Assembly: GCA_010909165.1 (NCBI GenBank)
Contig: VJWM01000025.1
Coordinates: 3,100,001 to 3,164,000, forward strand
DNA length: 64,000 nt
Direction: 5' to 3'
DNA from: Anthoceros angustus
Lineage: Eukaryota; Streptophyta; Anthocerotopsida; Anthocerotales; Anthocerotaceae
The number at the start of each line of letters is the position of its first letter. Position 1 is the stretch's first letter. Shown in pieces: positions 1 through 11,459 of this stretch. The notes under the pieces are model-generated. The model searched no databases. It worked only from the letters and a program-made list of their open reading frames with translations, and was not told the origin of the DNA. Both the position numbers and the translations under genes were made by a program.

Positions 1-1794
1 AGAATCAACCCTTCACTAGTTGCAAAGATCCAGGAAACGGGCAGTGTCAAACATCACATCTTCAGGGCCTCAGTAAAAGCAGAGCAAAGTCAATCTCATT
101 GCTGGGTTCAAGTGATATACCTGTCATGACACTTCTCCCTTGTTGTGCCTCCGTACAACAACTCGCTCACTGCCTTGTTCCAGCCCGGCGGACGAGCACA
201 AACACCTTCCGTAACAGGGTGCTCTGCAATTTCCTCAACTGAATTACAACAGGAAACAACGGCGGAAAGTTCAGAACCGCTACAACGCATTGGAAATCAG
301 TCCGGATCCGAGCGGGGATCATTCACCTCGGCTGCTTCCCAGTGTGCTTGTCTCCGCTCGCAGGGTTGAGAACCACCTGCACCATTTCTCAATGGGGATA
401 ACGGAGGCCCTTCTCGTTTGCATCATGCCGGACAGACACACTTGTGCACCCAAAGCACCACCACTGCTCTTCACTTGTCGCAATCTCCTCGAAAACAGCA
501 AGGCGTGTCGGTTCCATAGCCTACCAGCAGTATTGCCAACTTGACAGTCCAAGCATGAGCAACCGTGCGAGCTCGATTTGGATCACTCCTCGTCCATGGC
601 GTGTGTTTCGCGTACAGCATGTGTGCTCATTGCTGATTTTAATTTTCTATAAGGCATTCTCCAAAATTAATACCATTCATTTTCAGCTTCATATAGATAA
701 ACTGTGAAGGGTAAAAATAGAGCTTGTAATTTCCAGGACATAATTCCCAGATTTGTGTGTGTGCGCGATGAGTGTGGAGGGCGACACCTGCTGCAGAGTA
801 CTAACCTTAGCTGAGTTCATCGTTCGAGTGTGATATGTGTCGATTGCTTGGCTGACCTCCTTGCTTACCGGGTGGGTCGAACTTGCCCCGACATGTGTAG
901 ATTGCTTGGGTGACCTCCTTGCTTACCGGGTGGGTCGAACTTGCCCCGTAGCCACAACCCTTATGTCATACCAAACACCCCAGGACTACCAAACCACAAA
1001 CACCCATCAACATGCTCTAATTGCCACAGCGAAGCAGGTAATCTACACGCAATCTGCATGCCACACAAACGTGGCCACTGCACACAAAACCCATAGGCAT
1101 ACCACACCCATGGTTAATCACAACTCACACCACGGGTTTTGTATGGCACACCACATAAAAACCATGCAAAACCTGTAGCCCGAGGCGAAAGGGGACAACC
1201 CAAGACGGGGCACCAAGCCAAGGGGGCGTAATAAAAGTGGAAGCTTGTAAATATGCTTGGATTGCCTGTTATAAAAGACGAATATGGAGACAATATAAAG
1301 AGAACAAGACGGGAAATCCACGCGCCACACAGACCTAGACACTCCAAATCGGCCGAAATTTGAACCGGACAGTGGCACGGATGTCATTGCTCCCCTTGCG
1401 ATCGAGCCCAATGTTTGGGAGGTGTTCCCTCCTTCTACATCCTCGGTGAGCCGCTTCCTAGACACAAAACCGGCTTAGGCACCTGCCCCGCAACATCGAT
1501 TGCAAGAGGAAGGCAAAAAAAAAATTATGCACCTTGCTAACTTGCTCCCAGCATTGGCTTCCCTCCCCTTCTGCCGCTGCTCTAGACGAGGCGACCACAT
1601 TGTGTAGGCGAGCAGGTAGTCGCTTCCAAAGTTGCTTGAGTGCTTCCGCGCATAACCAAAAGCTCCCACACTCGCAGCTGCTTCATTCCCCCAAGGCCTG
1701 AAGATGACGGCACGGTAGCGCGCATCATCCTCACATCCGTAGTCACAGGAGTACTCGTTTTGAATATATTGTCTATGTATACCAGCTAACTCTT
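1..1794. other. No recognisable gene
   Basis: Apart from the 58-bp tandem duplication at 833-948 I see nothing I can name here. The open frames are short, on both strands, and show no domain. The composition resembles the surrounding transposon-derived sequence rather than the gene-bearing right end of the window. Confidence 0.5.
833..948. repeat. 58-bp tandem duplication
   Basis: Two head-to-tail copies with a period of 58 bases. Both contain GACCTCCTTGCTTACCGGGT followed by GGGTCGAACTTGCCCCG, and they differ at only a few positions near the start of each unit. It does not lie in a convincing reading frame. Confidence 0.85.
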
Positions 1795-2292
1795 TTGAAG
1801 CCTTGGTCGAAGCACACAAAGGAGCTACAAATGGAGCTGGTGGACCTTGCTCACCGGGTATTTCCTTCTGTCACAAACCTAGATGGGATTGGGAGCAGGT
1901 TTTCCCAAGCCCATCGAACTCGCACCCACAACTGCCTGAAGCGGATGAAGATGGCAGCATGGCAATTGCGGGAGAAGGGGAAATATGACAAACCGGACAA
2001 CATCATAATGGAAGGCTGGGAGGAGGCCATAGAGTTTGGTTTGCGGGAGTATGCAAGGGGTGGTGGGATGTGGCCGCATGCACAACAAATCACAGCAACA
2101 GAAGCAAGAATGGCAAAAAATGCCGAGGTGGGGTTGAACCCTTACGGGCGAGTAGGTGCAACGCCATTCCGGAAAGCATTTCGACTTCAGTGGAAAAGGG
2201 TCCCAACGAAAGCAGAGTGCCCGTGGGCTGAGGCACATTCCATTAAGGACATGCCACTATTCTTGGCTGAAACAGATCCAGAAGGTCGATGA
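1795..2292 (+). CDS. Hypothetical protein, 165 aa
   Basis: An open frame of 165 codons from ATG to TGA. The protein is mixed, with many Lys/Arg and Trp residues (for example LREKGKYDKPDN near residues 59-70) and no signal peptide or membrane segment. I do not recognise the family. It sits between transposon remnants and its start is simply the first ATG, so it may be an exon or a piece of a mobile-element protein. Its codon use is not obviously random, which is the main reason for listing it. Confidence 0.25.
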   Translation: MKPWSKHTKELQMELVDLAHRVFPSVTNLDGIGSRFSQAHRTRTHNCLKRMKMAAWQLREKGKYDKPDNIIMEGWEEAIEFGLREYARGGGMWPHAQQITATEARMAKNAEVGLNPYGRVGATPFRKAFRLQWKRVPTKAECPWAEAHSIKDMPLFLAETDPEGR

Positions 2293-3349
2293 AGGAGGTA
2301 TGTATAGTGGATGTATCGTCAGTCTGTTCATACTTCACAAATAGTATTTGTGAAGTATGAACGTACAAATGTATTACTTTGTACTCATGGTCCCAACTCC
2401 ACTACGGGCAGCACGTCCAACACTCTTGGTGATCCGGCGGTTTGGATATAGTTGTGGATGCGGTGGAGTTGCAAGGACCATCCCGTTCCCTAGCTTCTCC
2501 CTCTCCATGCATCTGGGTGTCTCATGTTATGTCCTCTGAGCAGGGCGGGTACCACCCGCTGCCGTGTTCTCGCATTCCGTAGTTGCCTGAGAACTGTCTC
2601 TAGGACCTATCCATTGAAGACGAGCACATAGCAATTCAAGCATGCTAGATGTCAGCCCAGTAGAACAGGCCGATGGCCACCCAACCAAGTGCAATGGGTG
2701 CCACATCACTTTCCCATGTACCACTTGAACACATTCCGCTATCCCATTCAATTGCCCAAGCATACATCATGACATACAACACATACAGAGAATGGCAGGA
2801 CCCACTTGGCGGCATACAAGGAAAACTCACATCAGCAAAGTGATACATTGGCACCTAAACAAAACAAAAAACAATATACACAATATGCCCCTCGGAAATA
2901 AGAGCAACCATAGCGGATTTCGGTGATGGCCTTCATTTCTAGGAGGTCCACCAACTTCCCAACAACCCCCTGGTCAAGGCTATAGCTGCAAGTACCCAAA
3001 TCCTCGTAGATTTCTTGCATTAACCAAGGAGTCCCTTCTTCTTTACAAACCAAGTACGTAGCAGCAACCACACACGTCTCTTCACAACTCCCTTTTCTCA
3101 AGCTCGTCTGCTTTTTGTACAAGGAACTTGCCAACACCTACGTGTTGTGCACAATTCTCATTTTGTTTGCGACCTCTGAAATCCTATCAAAAGCAAATAT
3201 CAGACCACCGTCATGATTGGGAACCCGTGCATTCACGTTCCGCAGTGTGGATGCAACCCATTTTTCCTTTGCACCTATAGTGTCAATGCAAGTGGTTAGG
3301 CCAACATGGTCGAGCTAGTCATCCGTGTACGTAGGACGTCCCACATGCT
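2293..3349. other. No recognisable gene
   Basis: About 1 kb without a convincing coding region. A 101-codon minus-strand frame (2832-3137) has Cys-rich and acidic patches but no domain that I recognise. The stretch ends at the terminal repeat of the DUF7869-type element at 3350. Confidence 0.4.
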
Positions 3350-4410
3350 AACATCATAATTTTTGAAGGGGGTGAATAATCTCGAAGGGGGTTTTTCGAA
3401 AATAATCTCTGAAGGGGTGAATAATCAAGGGGTTTTTCAAAATAATCTCCTCGAAGGGGTTTTGATGGGCCCTAAACGTTTTTAAGGCATTCGAAAACAT
3501 CTCCGAAAAAGGTGTCACCAATAAAGTTCCAACTTTCCATCCGGCAATGTTTCGGAATGGTACCTCGAACCTATGGGATTAATGCAAAGTAGGAACGGTA
3601 AGGAAGGCCATTCCTTCCGGGAAGGGACGACTATAAATTCAGTTTTGGGAGGAAAATATGGTTTAGTAAGGACACAATAAAAGCCAAGGACAAGGTATTT
3701 CCAAAACACATTAACATCTGGAACCAGATGTACAACATTCACTTTGGGACCCTGGGACAAACCGTAATTTCAGTTTCATTCATCACCAGAGTTCAATCCT
3801 TCGTCATCACTTGGTCCAGCTTCTCCAACATTGTCATCACTATCTTCAGCGGCACTTTGACTCGCAAACTGTATGAAGCCGCGCAACTTGCAGAGCTTAT
3901 CCCTTGTCACTTTTTTGTCCACCGCATACACATGTTTCCGTGCGTTCAACACAAACCCATAATACAAGATGGCTGTTTCATTCACAAACACCTCCTGTAT
4001 GTTTTTTGGGTAATGGACCTTACTCCCTTTTTCCTCGGCATCGGACGGATAGGTTGCTTTTCGGCGGACTATGTATTCCTACACATATCTCCCTTGCGCA
4101 TCAGTGCTCGGTCCGATACTAGTGGATAAGAAAGTGAGGTCGTGGTGCATCTAGCTTGGCGTCAAGGACTCTCCCAATCCGAATGGCACATTTTGCGTGT
4201 CCAGTGCCGGCACGCCCGGACTTCTCCGGATGTTATGTCTCCATTCACCCACGCCATTCCACGCTGCTTCGCATTTTGATATGCCCCAAGTACATATCAT
4301 GTGGAGGTCCCTCAATAATGCCTCATCCAAAGAAAGCTTCATCGGCGCGGTGGTCGGTGTGATCCACTTCTACGTGAAAACCACTTCCAACCTACTAGAA
4401 AGGGCAGCCT
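3350..4410 (-). mobile_element. Remnant of a DUF7869-type TIR transposon, terminal part
   Basis: The left edge (3350-3378) reads AACATCATAATTTTTGAAGG followed by a G-run, a close match to the 30-bp TIR of the intact element at 11,092-20,380. Inside, the minus strand carries the end of the transposase gene, homologous to the plus-strand sequence at about 18.8-19.4 kb. The alignment is lost near 4410, so the remainder of this copy is missing or displaced. No clean CTAA target duplication is visible at this end. Confidence 0.7.
3776..4410 (-). pseudogene. C-terminal end of a DUF7869-type transposase
   Basis: The last 71 codons (3776-3991) are open and end in a stop. They include NARKHVYAVDK and a strongly acidic tail (EDSDDNVGEAGPSDDEG). 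The plus-strand copy ending at 19,411 encodes the same tail with few changes (EDSDDNNGDAGPSDDEG), so the two are copies of one gene in opposite orientation. Upstream sequence to about 4410 matches that copy as well but is frameshifted. The conserved acidic tail suggests real constraint on the ancestral protein. Its biochemical role is not known to me. Confidence 0.65.
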
Positions 4411-4439
4411 ATATTCACGATCGATGTTGCAATTTTTGT

Positions 4440-4835
4440 TACACTTCCACATTGCAACATGTTTTTGGAGGCTTGGTATTAAGTTTGTGTTACAGTTTGG
4501 TGCAGCCATCTTAACACGAACCTGCACTCTCTCTTCCCACCTCACCCTTATGGGTACACCCCCTCTCTCACAAGCATTGTTAATAATTTCCCACCTGCCC
4601 TTGTTACAGTCGTTGTTGCAATTTTATGTAACACTTCCAACTTGCAACACGTTTTGATGGCTTGGTGTTTAGTTGGTCAATTTTTTCTCTTCCTTCTCCC
4701 ACCATCCTAACACAATGCTTGGTCTCTCACTTCATGTACCACTTCAAAATTGCAACACTCTTTGGTGGCTTGGTGTTCAGGGTGTCAATTTCTTATCCAC
4801 CTTCTCACACCATCTTAACACAATGCTTGGTCTCT
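4440..4835. repeat. Degenerate tandem repeat, about 111-bp unit
   Basis: The phrase CTTGCAACACGTTTTGATGG ... CAATGCTTGGTCTCTC recurs. Two good copies start near 4629 and 4740 (period 111), and a more diverged copy starts near 4442. Each copy carries TTGCAAC, GGCTTGGTGTT or GGCTTGGTATT, and CCATCxTAACAC. The units are pyrimidine-rich on the plus strand and have no convincing ORF. Confidence 0.75.
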
Positions 4836-5034
4836 CTCCTCTCACCTCACCACCTAGTTATTGCTCCCTTATCACACCCTTTTATACTCTTTCACTTCTC
4901 CTCCTCCATCATGGATGAGAAGGACCTCCCCTATCACAACCATTTTATACTCTTCCTCTTCCTCTTGCAACATGATTGTAACAAGGACCTCTCTCCCAGG
5001 TATCCTTCCTTCCTATTTTACCTCCTTTGCATAT

Positions 5035-5188
5035 CCTTTGTATACATATATATGTATATAGGCTTCAAGACATAAGTATGTGTAAGTATGTGTACATATA
5101 TATGTACACATCCATATTATACTTATATTATATTAGTGTACTTATGTACCTCCTTTGTATACGTATATATGTATATAGGCTTCAAGAC
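5035..5188. repeat. AT-rich direct repeat, period 117
   Basis: Two 37-base copies (5035-5071 and 5152-5188) match except at one base. Each has a palindromic AT core (TATATATGTATATA) followed by GGCTTCAAGAC. The spacer is also AT-rich with further alternating purine-pyrimidine runs. Confidence 0.8.
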
Positions 5189-6104
5189 TTGTTTATGTAC
5201 TAATATGTATGTGCTAACCCTTACGTCACTCTCATACCTTGCATATATAAGTGTTTGATTTTATTGACAAATTAATTGGAATTTTGGACACTTCAAGCGT
5301 CCTCTATCCCTTTCGACTTTGTTGCCGATGCCATTGGCTTTAACTACAAACATGTCGTCTTCCAAGTGATATGAACATATCGTCTTCGTGCAATACAAAC
5401 ATGTGCCTTTGCGGCGTCACTTGGTGACTCTTCAGACCAACACCATTGTTTTCAGGGTTCCTCCACAACTTCCTAGACCTATCCAGCGGCCTCAATCACC
5501 ACTTTCACGGCGAAGGACCCCTGTAAATGCTAGGCTACAAAGGTGGGAATACCAATTCCATCTGTTTGATTGATTGACCATCACCGGTCCACCATCTTGG
5601 CGACTCCAGATCTACAAAATGGCTCGAACATTCACATTCCCTCCACAAACGGCCCACGGTTGTTTTCAGTTGCATTCGGCATGCGCTCCGCATTCTCTCA
5701 TCCATCGGTTCCCCACCATCTCTCCAGTGCTCCGCTCCCACATCCAGTTCCCCACCATCTCGTTGCCTCCGGCATCACTTGGCAGTGGCGCTTGCCACCT
5801 TTCCTCCATCTTCCTTCTCTCCACTAGTATCATGCCTTCCTTCCTGACATGGCTTTCACATTCCACCAGCTTTCCCTTCCCCTTCTTCCCTGCAGTCATG
5901 CACACACATCACTTAGAGCTCACGTCCTACATATCGCCACATCGCACCAACCTTGCGCACAACCAAGCATTCCATTAACCCTTAATGACCACTATACCAC
6001 TTCAATACTCTGGCATGCTCTCCAATCCATGCCTTGCTGCCCACTTCAACTCATCCAAAGTGTTGCGCCCTCCCCACCGTTGCAGATACCGTTTAACTCC
6101 TTTG
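5189..6104. other. No recognisable gene
   Basis: Pyrimidine-rich on the plus strand. Short overlapping frames occur on both strands but none shows a domain. The right part grades into the tandem duplication that starts near 6105. Confidence 0.4.
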
Positions 6105-7325
6105 CTCCAACAGGACCAAAGGGAGCTTGCTCCACAGCCCGTCTCCATGCCTTTGTGCTCACATTTGGCGGATGCAGCCATTTTGCATCCTGCGCCTTCT
6201 CCCTCCAGATAATTGCTTTTTGCCGTACCTTCTTTCCCACATTGTGGTTCCTTGTCCATGATGCACCTGCAAACCTGGCCACAATGTCCTCGCGATCTAT
6301 ACTTGGGAACTCATACTCTACCTTCCTCACCACCGTCTCAAACTCTCGTGGCTCACCATGGCACCATCAACTCATTTCGCGACACTAGCTCCAACACGGC
6401 TGGTGGAAGGCCTTCCTCAACCGTCCTTCCTCTCCGGACAACTTCCTCCTCCTCATCATTCTCCACCCAACCTCCATTGCGTATAACGGCTCCACCCATG
6501 TACACTCCACCACGCCCATGCACAAGAATAACACGGGTAATGACGCTTCTAGTGGCTTACCAACCAACCGCCCATCAATTCTCCAATTTCAGGTAGTGGC
6601 AATGTAGTCGGTATGTCCGTCTCCACCTCACCATTCGCCATCTCCATTCTCGCCTCGCCGCTTTCCCATTATTGCCGCCACCGTGTCCTTCTCCTCACCG
6701 CCCTCCCGTTCTGAATCGTTCTCGAACTCCTTGTTATCAGACCAAAGGGAGCTTGCTGACCCGTCTCCATGCCTTTGCTCACATTTGGGATGACCATTTT
6801 GCATCCTCGCGCCTTCTCCCTCCAGATAATTGCTTTCTGTACCTTCTTTCCCACATTGGTTCCTTGTCATGATGCACCTCGCAACCGCCACAATGTCCTC
6901 GCGATCTACTTGGGAACTCATACTCTACCTTCCTCACCATCCCTCAAACTCTCGTCGTGGCCATGGCACCATCAACTCATTTTAGCGCACACTAGCTCCA
7001 ACACGCTGGTGGAAGGCCTTCAACCTCAACTCCTTCCTCCGGACAACTCTTCCTCCTCCTCATTCTCCACCCAACCTCCATTGCATAACGGCTCACGTCC
7101 ATGTACACTCCACCACGCCCATGCAAACGATGCACAACACGGGTAATGACGTCTTCTAGTGGCTTACCACCAACCGCCCATCAATTCTCCAATTTCGTAG
7201 TGGCAATGTAGTCGGATGTCCGCCTCCACCTCACCATTCGCCATCTCCCGCCACTCTCGCTCGCGCTTTCCCCATTATTGCCGCCACCGTGTCCTTCTCC
7301 TCACCGTCCTCCCCGACCATCATAT
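6105..7325. repeat. Two-copy tandem duplication, period about 628 bp
   Basis: Copy 1 (about 6105-6715) and copy 2 (about 6733-7325) share long stretches, such as GACCAAAGGGAGCTTGCT at 6113 and 6741 and CACAATGTCCTCGCGATCTA in both. They differ by many 1-8 base indels and few substitutions. On the minus strand each encodes shadows of one unrecognised protein (for example QAPFG, REDIVA and WREKA in both), so a duplicated fragment of a mobile-element gene is likely. That identity is inference. Confidence 0.8.
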
Positions 7326-7420
7326 GCACGCTCCTTGGCCCCTCCGCAACCGCCTCCAAAGCAGTACTGCCCACCCTGTGGCAGCAGCTCCTCCTCCACA
7401 GTACCTTCGTAGAGATCAGT

Positions 7421-7574
7421 ACAGACTAATACACTTAGGTTAGGTGTCGATTATATTTATAGTTGAAGCCAATCACTAGGAAGGAGCACAAGAAGCTTCC
7501 TAGTGATTAGCTTCAGCTAAACTAATGATACTTAATCGACACCTAACTTAGACTAAGTGTATTAGTCTAAGTAC
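7421..7574. repeat. Long imperfect palindrome in the copia LTR
   Basis: The left arm (7421-7483) and the right arm (7496-7574) are inverted copies with small gaps, around a 12-base centre. The inner arms AATCACTAGGAAG and CTTCCTAGTGATT are perfect, and outer blocks such as AGGTGTCGATTA and ACTAATACACTTAG also pair. Transcripts through here could fold into a long hairpin. Confidence 0.85.
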
Positions 7575-7739
7575 ATTGGGCTTTAATACCCTTACAACCT
7601 CCCACTTAAAGGCCAATTTACCCAGAGAGAATGGACTATCTCATGCCCATCGTTGTCCGAGCTTGTGCAAATTGTCAGAGAGAGTCCCTTGGTAAGAATA
7701 TCTAGGTTCGCCGGTGAACCTTGACAAGTTGTACCTCTT

Positions 7740-8430
7740 GTCATCCAACACCTCTCGAATGAAGTGATACTTCACATCCACATGTTTAGTCTTCGCATGA
7801 AACACTTTGGATTCTTTGCCAATTGGATAGCACTTTCTATCACATGCAACAGCGACTCAACCTTGATCCCCAAGTCTCCCACTAAGCAGCAAGCCATATG
7901 GCTTCCTTGCAAGCCTCGATTCTTTGCAACATGCTCATGGTAGATAGCGTAATACGCAGCGCAAGCAGATCGCCATGAGGCGCCCCTCAGTGCGTGAAGA
8001 CATAACGATGTGGACCTCCTTGTCCATATCCCTGCATAATCGGCATCTGTGTACCCAACCACACATGCATCTTCACTACCAAAACATATGCACAAAGCTT
8101 TTGTACCATTCGGATACCTCATAACTCCTTTTCGCCTCCCAATGCTTCTTGCGAGGTTTGACATAAACGCTAACCACTCCTTGCAAAGGCAATGTCGGGC
8201 GTGTAGCAATCATTGCATACATCAAACTCCCTACTGATGAGTATGGGACCTTCTCCATTTCAGCTTTGTCCTCCTCGAGCTTGGGCAATCCGGCGGCGAA
8301 AGTTTCACATATGGAGGCAATGGGTACCCAATGGCTTCCCCTTCTCCATGTTGAAGCGTTGAAGCACCCACATTAATGTATTAAAATGCGAGACAAATAA
8401 AAGCGAGCCGCTTATGTCAAATAAAGCGGG
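7740..8430 (-). pseudogene. Ty1/copia RT-RNase H fragment
   Basis: Copia-specific motifs are plain: VGSLMYAMIATRP upstream, then CVVGYTDADYAG with the first RNase H aspartates, and SAIQLAKNP near the end. The frame shifts several times, and a stretch around 8300 still carries the RFNMEKGKPLGT motif that precedes RNase H in copia polyproteins. No active protein can be made. The family assignment is firm; the lineage within copia is not. Confidence 0.85.
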
Positions 8431-10479
8431 GCCTTCATGGCACTTCCTCCCCTCACCGGCACCCTCCTCCCACGTTGTTGGGGTTATCCATCGCCACCCG
8501 AACGGAAGGTCCACAAGACCAATGGCCTCTCTCGCCACCACGGTCGGCCTCTTGGCGGACCACCATGCTCCTCCCGATCACCACAGTCCTCTTTCTCGGG
8601 GACTCACGCCAATTCCTCCTCCCTCCGATGTCACGGCCTGGCATTCCTCCTGAAAGTTTTGGATTCTCTCTGCACAAGCGGCTCCATTAGCTCCCCACCT
8701 ATTAGAGACACCCACTCCCTTGCGGCCGCTTTCTCTCATCGTCCTCCTCTTTGGCGGAGACTCCCTGCTGGGAAGTTGCTCCCCTCCGGCCTGACACCTC
8801 TCGCCCGCCCCTCCATGCCCGGTGGCATTCTCTTGCCTTTATGCCCCTTCCCCTTTCGCTACTTGTGTTTGTGCACGAAGTACTAAACCTTCCTTGTCAC
8901 GTATGCCATTCCTCCATGCATGCCATATATAGTCCCCGCTTTTTATGACCATTTCGTGACCAAGGACAAGTGTTTGCAATGCGATTTCGAGTGGCCGATG
9001 ACCAAGGAAGTGCCATGCCATGACAAGGTCATGGCCATCTTACAACTTGCCATGAACCAAGGACAATGGTTCCTTTCTCTCAAATAAAATTCTCCCTCCA
9101 CCATGGTCCAAGGAAGGTGGGTGCAAGCCATTAGAATAATTGAAAACTCATGGCATGGAAGAAAACATGCCACGTCGTCGTTTGAGGGACGCCTGTTCCT
9201 TGTTTGGTAATAATCTATATCAACATCTACACCATTGTGCAAGGACGGTGGGTGGCGTGAGAGCCATTCAAGCAAACTAAATGCCCCTTTCATTATGCCA
9301 TGAATGAAGGACCGTCGTATGTGAATTTGCCATATATGCCAATTCCGCTCTCCTAGATAATGATGTCCATCGCTCGAGACTCCCATTCGCTCTCCACCAA
9401 TCATGCGCCCACATGGCGTAACGATAATGTATTCACGCCTGCCGGCACCATGCTAGGTGACGGCCCGACGTCATGGCGCACCGCCGCAAAGCGATTTCCA
9501 GCCCTTAGGAGACATGAAAACAAACTCGATCGCCCTTTATGGCCGGCCAGCTTCACACTCATTGCATTTACCAAAGAATCACATCATATTTCGACGCCAT
9601 CAAAGCTCGCCATGTTTGGTTTGTCACATGTAAGGAAGCTTGAAATTCAAGATCCTCTCATCCGCAACCCGATGTGGCCTGGGCACAAGTGTCAGAAGGT
9701 GGTGGTCCGCTTTAAATGTCACCACCTTGCCCCTCGCTTCACGCTTACCTTTCTTGGTCATCCTCGCAGGGCGAGCCTGCCTTTCCGGAACATGCCTCGT
9801 CGCGCCTCCTTGCTACCTTATGCCATGTATGACGGACATGTTGACGATGCCGAGCTAGCTTCCGTCGGAAACCTAAATGGGCGTGGAGTGGTAGTTCGCA
9901 CCACGAGGCGTGTGTTCATGTCTCCATCTTCACAACTAGAAATACTGATGGCCATCAAGGATCCTTTGCAAAGGTTGGAGGGGTGTCACGCCCCTCATGG
10001 CGTGAGCGTAGAGCTCTCATCGTGGCTATCCTCGTGGGGACTCTGCTCGTGGCGAGGTGGTTCCTTCCACATGGTGCATGGTGTTCGTGACCACACACGG
10101 TATGGCTGGGGTTCACCGTGAGGCACGGATGAACACTTTTTTGGCCCTATTCGCCTACCTACAAGTCCATGCCTCGCAGGCTAAAGTGTTTGTGAATCCG
10201 TGATAAGTCAAAACCGCCGCCTTCCGCCGCTCGACTGTGTCTGCTTGTGGATCATTGCGTATGTGTGCACATTATTGTTGCCTCGTGGTGGAAACCGACG
10301 ATGGCCATTAAGGACAAGGGCTGCAATTCCCTGTCAATGATGATGGCTATCAAGGATGATGGATGGGAGGTTGTTATCCCCTGCCTACCATCAAGGACTG
10401 TATGGAGGGCCGTCCCTTGGCTCTCACATGCATAGCAATAATACATTACTTATCTTACATTGGGTAATACCTAATATGA
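8431..10479. other. No recognisable gene
   Basis: About 2 kb with one long plus-strand open frame (9360-10,121, 253 codons) whose protein shows no domain, no membrane segment and an uneven composition. I regard it as chance or heavily decayed sequence. Words such as CATGCCATGACAAGG and near-copies recur between 8930 and 9150, hinting at a decayed repeat. Confidence 0.35.
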
Positions 10480-10599
10480 TGGTAAACCCTAGTGACAGTA
10501 GTTAGTTGTAACCGTTTCACGGGTCCAGGACATATGTTCATGGTTCCCCTTTTTTGTTTAATCAATTTGTTCATTGCTGTGTATGCGAGTGTGAGGATC

Positions 10600-10660
10600 G
10601 ATCGTCGTGTACATCAGCGTGTAGCAAACTTTACATGGTATCAAAGCCATAAGGCCTGTA
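10600..10660 (+). other. LTR edge with tRNA-iMet type primer-binding site
   Basis: TGGTATCAAAGCC at 10,636-10,648 differs by one base from the initiator-Met primer site (TGGTATCAGAGCC) typical of Ty1/copia elements. It directly follows ...TTTACA, a normal LTR end in CA. The other end of this LTR could not be found, so only the junction is claimed. It implies a plus-strand LTR element whose body continues to the right. Confidence 0.65.
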
Positions 10661-10763
10661 CCTGGTTGCGCACATGGCGGCTGATGCTCTACACTTGTGA
10701 TCTCTTAGAAATTCAAGAGTCCTCTGCCAAAATTGCTAAGTAACCCTAAAGTACTCTGGAAGG

Positions 10764-11108
10764 ATGCCTCGCAGGAATTCCTGCAAGCAATCCTGGCCAG
10801 AGACTGAAGGAAGAGGGGCGCATCAATTGTCAGAGACAGAATTTGAGCGGAGGTACTTCAAGAAATCAGTTTCCGCTGCTGAAAGAGAAGATCGCATTAA
10901 GTTTCTAAGCACCTTTCTCAATTCTATGGCTACGGCATCAAACAACCATAGTTGTGCAACATTTGTGAAAGCTGAACCCAAAGAGAAAGAGGTTCAGTCA
11001 CATCGCCATTCAGATACAGAATATACGAAGAAATCCAAACCCTATCCTGAGACATTTACAAAACATGAAGTCATTCTGAATTCCATTCTAAAACACCATA
11101 AATTATGA
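10764..11108 (+). pseudogene. Small ORF split by the TIR transposon
   Basis: A 114-codon frame that is Lys/Glu-rich (for example VKAEPKEKEVQ) and lies just 3' of the primer-binding site. The last codons lie inside the left TIR of the inserted transposon, which supplies the stop codon. Directly after the right target duplication the same frame stays open for about 20 more codons, to a stop at 20,453-20,455, so the insertion interrupted an ORF of about 132 codons. I do not recognise the protein. Its place after a primer-binding site would suit a retrotransposon reading frame, but no Gag zinc knuckle is visible. Confidence 0.55.
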
Positions 11109-11121
11109 AGGGGGGGAATAT
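11092..11121 (+). repeat. Left TIR of the DUF7869-type transposon
   Basis: The 30-base arm begins AACACCATAAATTATGAAGG and is preceded by the target duplication CTAA. Its inverse stands at 20,351-20,380. Confidence 0.88.
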
Positions 11122-11459
11122 ACAAACCCCCTTCAAGGGAAAAATAACCCCTTTGACGGAAAAGACACCATCCACAAATTGCGGAAAACGGCTTGGTTTC
11201 AGAATACAGACACCGTCGTGTATGCATATCCCTAGCGGAAAACCAAACTGAAAATGGCATCCCCACAACAACCGGCTGGCCACCGCTACTACAAATAGCA
11301 GTGTAACAACAAAATTTGAGAAAAGACCCATTGTTAATTTTAAGAGGGTCGAAAACATCCGAACATGCGTTCTCTCGTAGAAGCAACTGCAAAACTAAAC
11401 ACCAACACCCGCTAAGTGCATAGGCGATTTTGCTAAGGCGTCACGGTGTTCTATCGCGA

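Larger units (their letters stand above)
7421..8430 (-). mobile_element. Ty1/copia retrotransposon remnant (LTR edge, PPT, RNase H, end of RT)
   Basis: Read on the minus strand, the order is end of reverse transcriptase, RNase H, a purine tract (AGTGGGAGG, 7597-7607), then an LTR start TGTAAGGGTATTAAAGCCC at 7596 going left. This is the usual 3' arrangement of a copia element. A TATAAATA sequence lies in the LTR part. The LTR is cut off or lost near 7420 and the 5' half of the element is missing. Confidence 0.75.

Noticed and set aside
9360-10121. 253-codon plus-strand frame
   Set aside because: Long, but with no domain or repeat support and with uneven composition; not convincing as a gene.
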